64,000 nt of DNA. Source: Tenrec ecaudatus. Taxonomy: Eukaryota; Chordata; Mammalia; Afrosoricida; Tenrecidae. The notes under the pieces are model-generated. The model saw only the letters and a list, made by a program, of their open reading frames with translations. It searched no databases and was not told the DNA's origin. Numbering within the stretch: position 1 is the stretch's first letter; every line of letters starts with the position of its first letter. This document shows, one piece after another, positions 32,596 through 45,525 of this stretch. The position numbers were made by a program, and so were the translations under genes. The DNA lies in the NCBI RefSeq assembly GCF_050624435.1, contig NC_134538.1, forward strand, positions 124,106,937-124,170,936, given 5' to 3'.

Positions 32596-33828
32596 CAGTC
32601 AGCAGTGGCAGATATGATTACAACTCTTAGGAAACATTGCTTTCTCATGAATCTGTGAGGTTTTCTGGACGTTTCTGACGTGTATTTATCTCCGGTGCCT
32701 GTGAAAACACAAATAAAGAGCCCCTCTCCTTGGGCTGTTAGTGTCCTGTGAAAGAAGCATCCTGGAGATTGGATGGTTTCCTCATCTCCTCCTTGTTCTT
32801 CAACTTTCTCCACAAGAGGTCGCACCCTCCTAAGGGGAATCCATTTGTTTTCTCCACCATCTCAAAAAGAAGTAAAAATCTCCTCAGACCCTAGAGATGA
32901 GTAACCTGTCATCCTCCGTCCAGCATCATTCTTCCACCAGATTCTTCCACCAGATCTTCTCCAGATGGCTTTTCTCTTTGGTGGTGGAAAAATGTTTCTC
33001 CACCCTCATTATGTTAGAATTTTTTTGTAAGGGAGTAAATATTTAGTGTTGATAAAGCTAAATGAAGACTTCCGTGTATGGAAATCACCTTTGATCTCCC
33101 CCTTCCGTTTCACTCATTGGGATTTGGTGTGCCCAATGCCCGTTCATTGAGGGCCTGGCCCTGAGCATTTAAGGGACACCTGTGACATGATGAATGTTCC
33201 AATCTTAACAAAACTTCCTACACCCTTTGCTGGCGTACGTGAGGCTATTGTCCATTTTCAGATGTATTGAAGTGCCCACCCCAGTGAAACAGGACAGTAA
33301 ACGGCTGCTGGTGTGCTCTGTGGATTGTCAGGTCATAGCTGGCACCCATAAAAATCCAAGAAAGAACTATAGTGACGTGTACAAGCCCCTAGGCATCGAA
33401 ATGCCGGTATAGGAGTGGTATATATTCGCCGGAGTGCATTTGACTGGTGTCCTCACCAATGAGCTCTATCAGCTCCCTTCCTAAGTGAGTGCATTCTCTG
33501 ACGATCTGTCTAGCTTGACCCTAAGTTTAGATTATACCTAATTAGATGACATACCTTGGTCTTAGGCTAGCAGCGTTGTTGTGTAAAATTGGATGCTCAG
33601 CCCTGGAGACTGTAAGAGTATTGAATGCCTGTGAGGTCCAGCCCCGACCTCCGATGGGCCCTCGGGGACAGTTTGGTCATCAAAGGGAAGAAATTGAGAG
33701 ACAAACAAAGTTTTGGGGTGCTTACTACGGCATGGCATCAGTAACAAGGTCTGAGCAGAAGGAGAGAACATGTATTCTTAACATCAACTTATAGATTCTT
33801 GGGGCATTCAAGCCCCCCTCAGTACAGG
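32596..33828. other. Unassigned old sequence, unit B
   Basis: Equivalent of 12247-13479; no coding signal. Confidence 0.5.
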
Positions 33829-34219
33829 GAACCACACAGAGTGGGCTGTACCCAAACCCCAGAGGTCCCTGAGTTCATTGGAGGAGTAAGCTAACAGCAG
33901 TGCTGGGGACAGGTCAGGGGGAGTGACTGTCCCCTGAGCAGGGAGAGCACTAGCAGGCTGTCTGCTCCTAGAGTTAAAGGTGCCGGCCACATAGTCCTCA
34001 GCATGTGCGCTTGTAAGAGGTCACTTTAAGGTAGCACTATTATGGGAGGATGTTGTGCGGATTATTCTGAGTTATAAAAATGGGATTGGGGCTCATCTCT
34101 AACTCGCAAGTGTGAAGGCCTCCATCCACTCAGAATCCTGGCCTCCCAGGCTTCTTAAATTGTGAACATTAAGAATTTGTGTGCATACACTCTCTTCCCA
34201 GTCCTCGGTTTCCCACAAA
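33829..34219 (+). repeat. Direct repeat right copy, unit B
   Basis: As 13480-13870. The following 34220-34488 holds nothing I can assign. Confidence 0.6.
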
Positions 34220-34488
34220 TGCCTTCTGGGTTACCCCGTCTGCATTGCTATTTCCCTTAGAAATGGACGCCGGCACACGCGTGCGTGCCCTAGTGTGCTG
34301 ATGAAGAAAGAATGGCGGTAGGATGCTATTTGAGTTTGCAAGGTGAAGAATTACTTCCCAATGGCTTTGCTGTTTCCATGACCAAACACTTGCACATTAA
34401 ACGCCGAGTAACTGGTTGTGTTCACAGCCTGCCTTACATTTTGAAGAACAGAATGCGAGTGAATATTCGGTTTCTGAGCACAGCCATA

Positions 34489-35554
34489 ATCAGTTTGGAA
34501 GGATTGAGGGAGGGGCCCCAGTGGGCTGCTCTGCTGTCCCCGGAGCCGTCTGTAAGTAATGAGGGGCTCCCTCGAGCCCCTTATGGCATGAGACTTTGGT
34601 AATGACCCATGCAGTTGGTTGTAGGAATGACCAAGCTTCCCGAGAGAATAATGGCGAGCTAACTTCCCACAAAATTCCGCTAACACTCTCTAAAGATCTA
34701 TAGAAAATTCCCAAGCCCTTTTTATCTGAGTGGGGGTGTAAGGTAGAATTATGATGGACGGGTTGTTCCCACTGAGTGGTTCACCGCCATGCTGGCCTCT
34801 GATGACCACCTGTGCTATTTGCTCCCAATAGGACCAACCACGTTGAAGCCCATATTGCCTAGATGTCTCCACTCTCGAAGGTTTATCTTCCTGGGCTAAC
34901 AGAGCCGTGGGGGTGATAGGTGTGTGAAAAATGTCCAGGTGAATACTCATAGCTGGGGTCCTGCGATAAGCCTTTCCTTGGCTGGTGCTTCCTTCTACAA
35001 ACTGGAACTGACAGCGAGCCGTGGGGTTTGCGCTCTAGGACTATGTAGTGTGGGTCCCGTTTAATGTGTCTATCAAGGGTTTGAGCTCTTCTGTGGGGAA
35101 GCCCCAGCAAAGGTGGAATCCAATTTATACCTCCCAGCAACTTGTGAAAACCAGTTAATGTTTTTACACGGTTTTTCTAATAACAAGTTACTGTGCCTGT
35201 GGTCCAGTATGAGGGCCGCGTGTCTGAACTTGACCAGGAGCAATCATAAATTGAGAGGTGGCCTCACTCATGTGTACATAGGTTTATTACACTATTTCAT
35301 TGTGAGGTGCAACGATTAAGGGATCCTACAGGGAGTGGATGATGTAGGCCTCAGCAAAGCATCCTCTGAGTGGTTCTAAGACGTTTCCTATAATGTACTC
35401 CTGCACGGTGGCGCTATTCACCAGGATCTGAGATAAAGTTTTAGATGATACCGCTTGGTATGGACCTTCTGGTCTAATTCAGGAACGGTGAATGTAACCC
35501 TCTCGTGATCAGCAGGATCTAACTGGATAGTATAAACACAATCCTGGTGGCTCA
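34489..35554 (-). mobile_element. Class II ERV pol fossil 1, unit B
   Basis: Same reverse transcriptase to RNase H fragment as 14140-15205; broken and old. Confidence 0.75.
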
Positions 35555-35573
35555 GCTACGTGAGTCTGAGAGT

Positions 35574-36118
35574 TGGTGCCCAGAAGACAAGAGGAAGGTT
35601 ATCCTGTAGGGAGTGACCAGACCGGCGTGATGGAGTTTCCATCTTCCTTCTCAGGCTGCTTGTTGGCATCCTGGCATTCCCCTTGTACCTGCTGCACTTC
35701 CTGGGTCTCTGGAGCAGAATGTGCAAACAGTTCTTTCCCCCACTTCATGGTGAGGTTCACTGTGATGCACAAAGAGCAACGGCGAGGAGAAAGCGGGTGC
35801 TTTGCAGCAGCCTGCAGGACTTTGCAGGCATATCTGGGAAGCTCTCCCTGCTGGAACTGGGCTATGACATGGGGGCCAACTTCAAGATCTACCCACCCGG
35901 ATGCAGGGTGACCTGTGTTGATCCCAAACCCAACTTTGAGAACTTCTTGATGAAGAGCTGTGCAGAGAACCACCAGCTGCAGTTGGAGAGCTTCATGGTC
36001 TCCCTGGGGAGAACGTGCACCAGGGGGCAGATGGCTCTGTGGCTGTGGTCATCGGCGCCCTGGTGCTGTGCTCGGTGATGGACCATGAGCAGATTCTCCA
36101 CCACGTGTGCAGGCTGCC
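35574..36118 (+). pseudogene. METTL7A: METTL7A-like retropseudogene, module 1, unit B
   Basis: Parental start at 35630. Same base loss near codon 4 and same GYDMG SAM-motif change as unit A. A few point differences (for example catgagc at 36085). Confidence 0.8.
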
Positions 36119-36384
36119 AAGGCCAAGAAGTGGCTAGGCAATAGGCTCAATAGGATGCTATTCATCATTAAGCACAGCACAAAGGAATCCAGGCAAAGAT
36201 ACAGAACAAGAATCTACATGAAGGGGAACCAGTTACATAATAACGGTGTTCGACCTCATGCACAAAGAGCAAACTGAGGCAAGATGTCATATGACCTGTT
36301 TCAGTGGCAACATGAAGTTGGGGTCAGTTTGGGGGAATAGACGCCCCATCTATTGTGACATCCGTTGCTCCCGCACTGGAAGAG

Positions 36385-36729
36385 TGATGGGCAGGACTCA
36401 AGAGTAGGAGAAACAGCTGCAAAAAGCTTCTCGTATTGGGAACTTGGAAAGTGTGAAGTATGAATTTAGGAAAACTGGAAGTGGTCAAAAATGAAATGGA
36501 ATGCATGAACATAGGTATCCTAAGAGTAAGCTGAAATGGATGGACATTGGCCATTTTGAATTAGAGAATCACATGATGGATTACGTGAGGAGTGACTCAA
36601 TCAATAGGATTGGAGCTGCATTCCTATGCAGAAGGGATCACCCTGACTCCCTCAGGAAGCACAAGGCTCTCTGTGATAGGATTATCTCTATCCATCTTCC
36701 AGGAAACCCACCACTGCAGCTAAGGTAGA
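36385..36729 (+). mobile_element. BovB endonuclease fragment, module 1, unit B
   Basis: As 16036-16380. Confidence 0.78.
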
Positions 36730-36989
36730 GTTTTCCCTCTGTTATCAGCAGCCAATCAACTGCAAGGGAGTTCCCTCAGCAGTTATTCCCAGGCTGGATC
36801 CTCCATCTGGTTCGTCCTCAAACCTCCAGTTCTTTGGACCCTGCCTGCAGTTCCTCGGACTCTCTAGCCGCTGCTGCCACTTTACTCATCAACCTTGCTT
36901 TGAATCACCTCGACCCTCCGGAATCCTGCGGGCGGACCTACCTACAGATTTTGGCACTAAGTGAGTCATTTCCCTCCCTGAATTTCTTA
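36730..36989 (+). repeat. LTR-like fragment copy 2, unit B
   Basis: As 16381-16640. Confidence 0.4.
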
Positions 36990-37126
36990 CAAGATGTCTC
37001 ATAGTCGGTTCAAAATTTACCTGTCCTAAACAGACTTCTGATTTCTTGAAAAATCTTTTTCTCTGCCTGGGTTGCCTATCCCAATAAACAGCCTCCCACT
37101 CACCAAAAACTTTGAGGTCATCAATA

Positions 37127-37129
<3 letters not shown>

Positions 37130-37181
<52 letters not shown>
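37130..37181. repeat. (CT)26 microsatellite, unit B
   Basis: Uninterrupted tract, unlike unit A. Confidence 0.95.
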
Positions 37182-37184
<3 letters not shown>

Positions 37185-37198
37185 ATAAATCATTTAGC

Positions 37199-37706
37199 TG
37201 TGGGTCCCCTTTTAATGTGTCAATCAAGGGTTTGAGCTCTTCCGTGGGGATGTCCCAGCAAAGGTGGAATCCAATGTATACCTCCCAGCAGCTTGTGAAA
37301 ACCACTTAACGTTTTTACGTGATTTTTTTCTAATATGAAGTTACTGTGTCTGTGGTCCAGTATGAAGGGCGCTTGTCTGAATTTCACCAGGAGCAATCAT
37401 TAATTGAGAGGTGGCCTCACTCATGTGTACATAGGTTTGTTACACTATTTCATTGTGAGGTGCAACGATTAAAGGATCATCCAGGTGTTGGATGATGTAG
37501 GCCTCAGCAAAGCGTCCTCTGAGTGGTTCTAAGATGTTTCCTATAATATACTACTGCATGGTGACACTATTCGCCAGGATCTGAGATAAAGTTTTAGATG
37601 ATACCGCTTGGTATGGACCTTCTGGTCTAATTCGGGAAGGGAAAATGTAACCCTCTCGTGATCAGCAGGATCTACCTGGATAGTATAAAAACAATCCTGG
37701 TGGCTC
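37199..37706 (-). mobile_element. Class II ERV pol fossil 2, unit B
   Basis: As 16858-17365; broken, old. Confidence 0.72.
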
Positions 37707-37725
37707 AGCTACGTGAGTCTGAGAG

Positions 37726-38270
37726 TTGGTGCCCAGAAGACAAGAGGAAGGTTCTCCTGTAGGGAGTGACCTGACCTGCGTGATGGACATTGCCGTCTTC
37801 CTTCTCAGGCTGCTTGTTGGCATCCTGGCATTCCCCGTGTACCTGCTGCACTTCCTGGGTCTCTGGAGCAGAATGTGCAAACAGTTCTTTCCCCACTTCA
37901 TGGTGAGGTTCACTGCCATGTACAATGGGCAGAAAGAGCAGGAAGCGGGAACTGTGCAGTCGAATGCAGGAGTGTGCCGGCACATCTGGGAAGCTGTCGC
38001 TGCTGGAACTGGGCTATGACACGGGGGCCAACTTCAAGTTCTACCCGCCCTGATTCAGGGTGACCTCAGTGGACCCCTATCACAACTTTGAGAAGTTCTT
38101 GATGTAGAGCATCACTAAGAACCGTCACCTGCAGTTGGAGGGCTTCGTGGTCTCCCTTGGGAGAACGTGCACCAGGGGGCAGATGGCTCTGTGGCTCTGG
38201 TCATCGGCGCCCTGGTGCTGTGCTCGGTGATGGACCAGGAGCAGATTCTCCACGACGTGTGCAGGCTGCC
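37726..38270 (+). pseudogene. METTL7A: METTL7A-like retropseudogene, module 2, unit B
   Basis: Parental start at 37783 (MDIAVF). Unlike unit A the N-terminal anchor is in frame: a hydrophobic FLLRLLVGILAFPVYLL stretch, then the LGLWSRMCKQFFPHFMVRF block. It shifts frame about 60 codons in. The SAM motif (GYDTG) and the rest are decayed by stops at about 38052 and 38106. Confidence 0.8.
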
Positions 38271-38521
38271 AAGACCGAGAAGTGGCTAGTCAATAGGCTC
38301 AATAGGATGATATGCAGCAGTAAGCACGCCACAAAGGAATCTAGGCAAAGATACAGAACAAGCATCTACATGAAGGGGAACCAGTTACATAACAACGGTG
38401 TTCGACCTCATGCACAAAGAGCAAACTGAGGCAAGATGTCATATGACCTGTTTCAGTGGCAACATAAAGTTGGGGTCAGTTTGGAGGAATAGACGCCCCA
38501 TCTATTCTGACATCTGTTGCT

Positions 38522-38857
38522 CCCGCACTGGAAGAGTGATGGGCAGGACTCAAGAGTAGGAGAAACAGCTGCAAAAAGCTTCTCGTATTGGGAACGTGGA
38601 AAGTGTGAAGTATGAATTTAGGAACACTGGAAGTGGTCAAAAATGAAATGGAATGCATGAATACAGTTATTCTAATAGTAAGCTGAAATGGATGGACATT
38701 GGCCATTTTGAATTAGAGAATCACATGATGGATTACGTGAGGAGTGACTCAATCAATAGGATTGGAGCTGCATTCATATGCAGAAGGGATCACAAGGCTC
38801 TCTGTGATAGGATTATCTCTATGGACCTTCCAGGAAGCCCACCACTGCAACTGAGGT
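38522..38857 (+). mobile_element. BovB endonuclease fragment, module 2, unit B
   Basis: As 18180-18515. Confidence 0.78.
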
Positions 38858-39273
38858 GTTTACCCTCTGTTATCAGCAGCCAATCAACTGCAAGGGAGTG
38901 TCCTCAGCTGCTTCTCCAGAGCTGCATCCTACATCTGGTTTGTCATCTGACCTCCAGTCCTTTGGATGGGAGCCTCCTGTTGCCTGCTGCTCCTGGGACT
39001 CTAGCAGCCTGTCCTTGGACACTTCAACCTTGCTTTCCACCCCCTCAGCCATCGGAATCTTGCTGTCTGACCTGCCAGCCCATCGTGGAAGGACCTTCAG
39101 GAAATTCGTTAACCCACCGAAGTGAGTTGGATTGAGCTTTCTGTACCGTTGCTTGGACTAATTGGCTGTTCTGGTCCTCTTTGCTATATAACTTATCCTG
39201 TTCTGTTTCCACTGTCACAAGTGTCGTGGTTTTGCTGGTCTAGAGAACGCTGCCTAACACAGGAGCCCACTGA
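38858..39273 (+). repeat. LTR-like repeat copy 3, unit B
   Basis: As 18516-18931, TATA-like stretch at about 39181. Confidence 0.45.
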
Positions 39274-39456
39274 AATTCAACAAGTCATTGTGCATGGAGG
39301 AGAATCTTTCTAGTGACTCTCTCCCTGTCCTGAAAGTAAAGAAATCTTAGAATTTCCTCTTTTCATGCCCAGCTTATTGTGCTGTCCGCCATTTCCCTAT
39401 AAATGGTCCCCACAACAGTGGGCACTGGCTTTCATCAGTGGTCCAGTGGAATGCAA

Positions 39457-39632
39457 GGACCTGTGGTCGTACAACACAGGCACTTGGCTGCTCACTGAAT
39501 GGGTGGGAGTTCAAACCCACCCATTGGCTCCACTGGAACAAAGATCTGCTCATCTGCTTCTGTTCAAATTGCTGTAAATGGTTTTCTTGAAGGGGAATCC
39601 ACCAGGGTGACTTGAGCTGGTGACGCTTGCAC
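39457..39632 (+). mobile_element. AfroSINE-like SINE, unit B
   Basis: As 19115-19290. Confidence 0.7.
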
Positions 39633-39671
39633 CAGTGGAGCTTCTGGGTCTTGATTTGGGTACGGGGTAGG

Positions 39672-39781
39672 GCAGGACTCAAGATGGCAAACAGATACAA
39701 AAATTTCTCATGAATGGAACTTTGAATGTGAGGAGTGTGAATGTAGGAAAATTAAGAATGGTGAACAATGAAATGGATGCA
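39672..39781 (+). mobile_element. BovB left half, unit B
   Basis: As 19330-19439; continues at 43537. Confidence 0.75.
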
Positions 39782-39914
39782 TATGAGGAGGTGCCCCACC
39801 TCCCCCAAATGCAACGTTTTTCAAAGCTTTCTATTTAAATGTTTTTATACAACCTTATCACTTTCAAAGTACTCTCCATTTCCCTTAAGACATTTGTCAG
39901 ATCCGCGATTCCAC
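39782..39914 (-). mobile_element. Mariner 3' end, unit B
   Basis: As 19440-19572. Confidence 0.75.
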
Positions 39915-42282
39915 TTTTTTTTATTTGGGGGCTCTTACAACTCTGATAACAATCTATACATCAATTGTATCGAGCACACTTGTACATATGTTGCCATCAT
40001 TCCAAAGATTTTCTTTCTACTTGAGCCCTTGTTATCATCTCCTCTTTTCCCCTCGCCTGCCCTCACCTTCACCTCGTGAACCCTTGATAAATTATAAATT
40101 ATTTTTATATTCATATTATACACCATCTGCTATCTCCCTTCACCCACATTTCTATTGTTCGTCCCCCGGGGTAGGGTTTATTTATATGTCGATTATTGGG
40201 ATTGGTTCCCCCTTCTGCTCCCATCTTCTCCCTCCCCTCGTGGTATTGCACCGTCCATTATTGTTCCTGAGGGATTTATCTGTCCTGGATTCTGTGTGTC
40301 TAGAGCTCTTACCTTTGCCAGTGCGCATGCTCTGGTCTAGCCAGATTTCTTTGTAAGATAGAACTGGGGTCAGAATAGTGGGGTGGGGAGAAGGCATTAA
40401 AGAACTAGAGGAATGTGGTGAGTTTCATCAGTGCTGTAAGGCGCCCTGACTGGCTCGTCCCTTCTTGTGACCCTATGTGAGGGGATGTCCAGTTGTCTAG
40501 AGATGGGCTTTGGTTCTCCAGTCTGATCCTCCTCATTCCCATCAAAACACTTGGTTATTTGGGGTCTGCTGATGCCCGTTACTTGGTCCTATCAACACCT
40601 CATGATCACACAGGCTGCTATGCTTCTTCCATGTGGGCTTTGTTCTTTCTGTGGTAGAAGGCCGCTTGTTTAATTTCAACCTCTTCAGACCCCGCACGCT
40701 ATATCTTCTAATACCCGGCGTCATCAGCTTTCTTCACCACATTAGCTAATGCGCCATTTTCTCTCCTGCGATCTTGTCAGGAAATTGAGCATCATAGGAT
40801 GCCAGGTTATTAGAACAAAGTGTCGTGTTGATGGAGGATATGAGTACAGGCCGATGTCTGCCGGCTATCTTTATACTTAATCTATAAATATATGTACATA
40901 GACCTATATCCCTAGCCTTATGTATTCATATATTTATATACGTACATGACATTATTTATACCTCTATCAATATCTTTTGCCTCCTAGTTTTTCCTTCTGT
41001 TTCCTTTAACATCCCCCCTGGACCACTAGCATGTTCTGCCATCAATTGGCTCTCTGGACCTCCTCTCGGCTACATTGCACTTGATTGGATCCCACCAGGC
41101 AGTCTTTGCCCTCCTTACCATCAATTTTAGATCCCTTGTTGTTCCCTTGTGCCGGGGTTTTTTGACTTCCCCTCCCTATCCTCCGCCCACTCTTCAACTC
41201 CCTCCCCCACCCACAACCTTGGGATTCATTGTTTTTTCCTCCAGAGTGTTTATCATGACCGTCCTGTATAGATAGGCATGGGAAAGAAAAGAAAGAGGGA
41301 GGAGTAAAGCCTATGGAGAGTTCGAGGTCTGTCTGCTGACCCTTATGCATAGTTTCTGCTTGGGTCTGATGCGGTGTAAGGTCTGCCCCCCGAGTCCAAA
41401 GTCTATTTTCAGAATTCTCGGGAACTTGGTTGCTCTGCTCCCCTTGCTGCTCTGTTGTGCTCCCTTAAGGTTACTCGCTGGGGTGAGGGGTTCAGACTGG
41501 GCACAATTCCCCTACTGTGTCTCTGGTACTGCCCCCCCTTGGCTCTGTGGGTCAGTAAGGGCATGCTGTGACTTGTGGGGGAGCCAACACTATGGTCCTC
41601 TCTGTACATTGGCTACTCCAAGTGGGAACATCATCCTCAAAGCTTGATGGGTCAGGATGCTGTCCACTCTCTCTCATTCTCTCCCTTTTTCCTTCTTTGT
41701 TTGCTCCAGCGTGGTCTGGTAAGACCTGCCATTCTCCCCGGGCTTTATCTTAAGTGCATTCTCCTGGAGAGAGGGTTTGGCATAGCTGGAAAAGGGGTTG
41801 GCCTGGCCAACCAGACCTCTCTGCTCGTTCACTGCTTCGTGCCAGTATGCTGCCCTCAAGGCCTGGTACAGCAGGTTGAGGTCTGCTCCCTCTCGCCATC
41901 CCTTTCCTGTGGAGACATTAACGAGTACCCTCCCCTGTGGATTAGTGCCTGGTTCCCCCCTCTCCCCCCTGCCTTCGTCTTTCCTCCCTTGTTTTCTCTT
42001 GTCCCGCCCGCCCTACTTTTTCCCTTCTGTGTGTTGGCAAGTTGGGTGCATCATTGGGCTTGGTCTGTCCCATGCCTATGTGCCTGTCTCTCAACCTGTA
42101 AATTATGGAATAAACTTTTTCTTCTGGTCCCACTGTGTTTTTTGGATCTACCTCAGTGGACTCGTCTTGCACTTGTCCTTCTGTTCTTGGCTAACTTCTC
42201 TTAGCATAATTTCCTCCATCTTTTCCCAGGAGACAGTGTCTTTTGTGTCTCCATCCCTGTTTTTTAGTGATGAGTAGTCTTC

Positions 42283-42318
<36 letters not shown>

Positions 42319-42594
42319 CAGAGTTACCCCATCCACTGTCTCTCGATAGATTTCAGTTGTTTCCAGACCTTTGTCAGTGTGAATGGTGCCGAAAGGAACA
42401 CTGGAGCACTGATGACTGGACACAGTCTATTTATTACTTATTCTGGGTATATGTCCAATAAAGGGATTGCTGGTTTTAAAGGTGCATGGGGCAGGAGAGG
42501 TATGCTGTTTTTGCCCCCAAAAGATGGCATACGGAGATGCCTGCGTGAGCACGTGCTGTGTCCCTGTGGAAGAAACATTCCCCTGTCTCCCACT
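39915..42594 (-). mobile_element. 5'-truncated L1 in the mariner (B/C boundary)
   Basis: As 19573-22265. Differs from the C/D copy at 60314-63010 by only a few bases over the 3' UTR. Confidence 0.87.
42285..42317. repeat. (GT)16 microsatellite, unit C
   Basis: Same site as 1607-1630. Confidence 0.95.
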
Positions 42595-43536
42595 AATCAG
42601 GTCTTTTTTGTGACACCATATTACACAATCTTTTCAGAACCTCTAAGTAGAAAGCTTGATTAGCAGTCTGACCTGGTAGAAAGAAGTCCAAATGCACTGT
42701 GCCCCTCACATCAGAAAAACAAATGATGGCAACATATGTACAAGTGTGCTTAATATCATTGAATAGTGGGTTGTTATAAGATTTGTCAGAGACCCCGCCC
42801 ATAAAATGATAAATAAAAATTAAGGATCCAAGGAAATCATAAATATAAATAACTAGGTTTATTATGGTAAAAAATAAAATATAAATGAGAATCATCTTGG
42901 TCTTTGATTTCTCTTGATGAGCATTTTTGGGATGAGGTGATGTTGGCTTCTTCCACTGACTTGATTGATGTTGGCTTTCTGGGTCATGAGGATAGCACCA
43001 CGTCTCACCTCTAATGACCTGGGGGGAAAGTCTGGGTCACTTCGGAACTGTTCTTTCAAAGCATGGCACGTTTCTACTGCACACTTTTCCTCAGTCAGTC
43101 ACAACTGAGGAACACATTTTGTAGTGACCCTTCTCATTCCCAAATCTTCCGTTAAAGTTCACTGAACCAAGCACCGCTCTCCTCCAAACAACATCCCATC
43201 TTCAGTGGTCTGTCATCCGTCTCAAGCACAAGTGCATGACTGTTGTCAGCAATGTCGTGAGTTCAGTGAGTTGACGGGTGACCAGAATAAGTTCTGCCAT
43301 CCATCGTCATTTCACTTTACTGAAACGAAAAAACCACTCCTGCGCTTGAGTTTCTGAAACAGTTCCTGGTGACCAGAGAGAACCTTCCCAAGCAACACCA
43401 CTGGTAGCACTAACTCAGAGCGAGTCGCTCAATGCTCACCTGGCAGGAACAAGGCACACTAGGAAAGCTCTACTCGCCCAGCACCATTCCGGTGGTTGTT
43501 TTTTTGTTTTTTGTTTTTTTTTATTACTCCCTCATA
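42595..43536 (-). mobile_element. Mariner N-terminal part, unit C
   Basis: As 1905-2838; L1 tail fragment at about 42720-42825; TA target at 43535-43536. Confidence 0.75.
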
Positions 43537-43753
43537 TGCATCAATACCTTAGATTAGTGAGCTGAAATGGACTGACATTGACCGTTCTGAATTGGAAAAG
43601 CATATGATGGACCGTGTCAGAAGTAATCCAGCAAGAGGAATGGACTTGCAATCCTCTTCAGGAAGGACCTTGCTAACTCCGTGAAGTACAAGGCTATCTG
43701 TGATAGGAGTATCTCTATCCACCTGCCAGGAAACCCACGACCGCTCTTAAGGT
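43537..43753 (+). mobile_element. BovB endonuclease fragment, right half, unit C
   Basis: Continuation of 39672-39781. Confidence 0.75.
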
Positions 43754-44008
43754 GTAGTTGTTCCCTCTGTTTTCAGCACCCAACCAATTGCAAGGGAGTT
43801 TCCTCAGCTGGTCTGCTTTGTCATCTGACGTCATCCTTTGCATGTGAGCCATTGACCTCTCCTGTCGCCTGCTGTCCGTGGGAGTCTCCAGCAGCCTGCC
43901 TCCTTGATTTGAACTGTCTCAGCCATCAGAATCTTGCTGTCTGACCTGCCAGCCCTTCTTGGGTTGATCAGCCCTGCAGCTAGGTGAGTGAGAAGAAGCC
44001 TAAAACCT
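43754..44008 (+). repeat. LTR-like fragment copy 1, unit C
   Basis: As 3056-3310. The last difference from A and B before the identity block is at 43915. Candidate splice sites at 43983/43984 and 44097/44098 are unchanged. Confidence 0.4.
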
Positions 44009-44145
44009 AACACCACAGACAAAAAAAACTTGGCCTCTGCAACCACAGTAGCCATTTCTTGTAGATGGACTGTTCTGTATATTCCTCTTCTCTACAGAGC
44101 GCAGTCGTACACAGTGAGATATCCAAGAACGACTCCTCTGCAACC

Positions 44146-45525
44146 ATGCCTGGTGTGCATTATAAATTTGCCTCTAAACTCAACTACGACACCATCGTCT
44201 TTGATGGGTTCCACATCTCCCTGTGCGACCTGAAGGAGAAAATCATGGGGAGAGAAAAGCTGAAAGCTTCTACCTGCAAACTGCAGATCAGCAAGGCGCA
44301 GACGAATGAAGAATACACTGATGACAATGCGCTGATCCCTAGGAATTCTTCGGTGATTGTTAGAAGACTTCCTATTGGTGTTGTGAAATCTGCAAGCAAG
44401 ACGTCTGGGATCAGTCCAACGGAACCAGCGATGGGCACTTTGCGAGCAATGCACGGCTCTTCTGCGTCCGTTTGTGCAGCCCAGCTGACCAAGGCTGCCA
44501 ATCTGGCTGACGCCAATGCTTCTGAAGATGACAAGATTAAAGCAATGATGTTTCAGTCTGCCCACAAGTATGACCCAATTAATTACCTGAAGAAACCTCT
44601 AGGTCCACCACCTCCTACTTACATCTGTTTCCAGTGTGGCAAACCTGGACATTATATTCACCATTGCCCGACAAAGGGGGAGAAGAACTTTGACGCTGGC
44701 CGTAGAATTAGAAGGAGCGCTGGCATTCCTAGAGCTTTTATGATGGAAGTGAAAGATGCTAACGTGAAGGGAGCGCTGCTGACCAGCTCTGGACAGTATG
44801 CAGTCCCCATCATAGATGCACAGGCATATGCCCTTGGGAAGAAAGAGAAGCCCCCCTTCTCCCCAGAGGAACCAAGCTCTGCCTCCACAGAAGAGGATCC
44901 GATCCCAGCGGAATTGGCCTGTCTCCTCTGCAAGGAGCTGATGACTGACGCAGTGATCATTCCGTGCTGTGGAAACAGTTATTGCGATGAATGTGTGCGC
45001 ACAGCACTCCTGGAATCAGATGAACATACGTGCCCCACGTGTCTTCAGAAGGAGGTCTCTCCCGATACTTTAGTTCCCAATAAGAATCTACGGAAGGCTG
45101 TTGAGAGGTTCCAAAATAAGACTGGCTATACACAAAGACTAAGAAATGAGTTCCCTCCACCACCACCACTGATTCCAAGGCACCTACAACCTCTGAAGAG
45201 ATCTCCAATATCCAAACCACAGGATCCTCTGATGAATCCAGCGATATCCTCCTCAACTCACCCAGCACCCTCAATGCCGTCATTGGCTTCCACACGATCT
45301 ACCTCGGCTCCTCTTGCTCCTGGAGCTCCATCTTCTACCGCAGCTCCTGTTCCTGATGTAACTGCCACAGTGCTCATATCGGTCCATTCTCCTTCCTATT
45401 CACCATCACCCGCACATCCCAGAAGAGACAGAGGCAAGAGCCGAAGTTACCGGTCACGCTCCAGATCTCATGGATACCATCGATCGAGGTCAAGATCACC
45501 ACGATATCGTCGACATCATTCATGA
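44146..45525 (+). CDS. RBBP6: RBBP6-derived retrogene ORF, unit C
   Basis: Identical at DNA and protein level to 3448-4827, although unit C is otherwise the divergent unit. All DWNN, CCHC and RING landmarks are as in A. The identity block runs 43916-45928, about 230 bp before the ATG to about 400 bp past the stop. Because synonymous and non-coding sites are also unchanged, a conversion event fits better than protein-level selection alone. Upstream in-frame ATG at 44065. Confidence 0.8.
   Translation: MPGVHYKFASKLNYDTIVFDGFHISLCDLKEKIMGREKLKASTCKLQISKAQTNEEYTDDNALIPRNSSVIVRRLPIGVVKSASKTSGISPTEPAMGTLRAMHGSSASVCAAQLTKAANLADANASEDDKIKAMMFQSAHKYDPINYLKKPLGPPPPTYICFQCGKPGHYIHHCPTKGEKNFDAGRRIRRSAGIPRAFMMEVKDANVKGALLTSSGQYAVPIIDAQAYALGKKEKPPFSPEEPSSASTEEDPIPAELACLLCKELMTDAVIIPCCGNSYCDECVRTALLESDEHTCPTCLQKEVSPDTLVPNKNLRKAVERFQNKTGYTQRLRNEFPPPPPLIPRHLQPLKRSPISKPQDPLMNPAISSSTHPAPSMPSLASTRSTSAPLAPGAPSSTAAPVPDVTATVLISVHSPSYSPSPAHPRRDRGKSRSYRSRSRSHGYHRSRSRSPRYRRHHS

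Larger units (their letters stand above)
20345..40686 (+). repeat. Tandem unit B
   Basis: Same order as A. It is nearly identical to A from about 23400 to 34300. Its L1 segment is closer to C and D than to A. Private features: poly-T expanded to about 30 at 23168, and the A-rich tract shortened by 20 bp. Confidence 0.97.
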
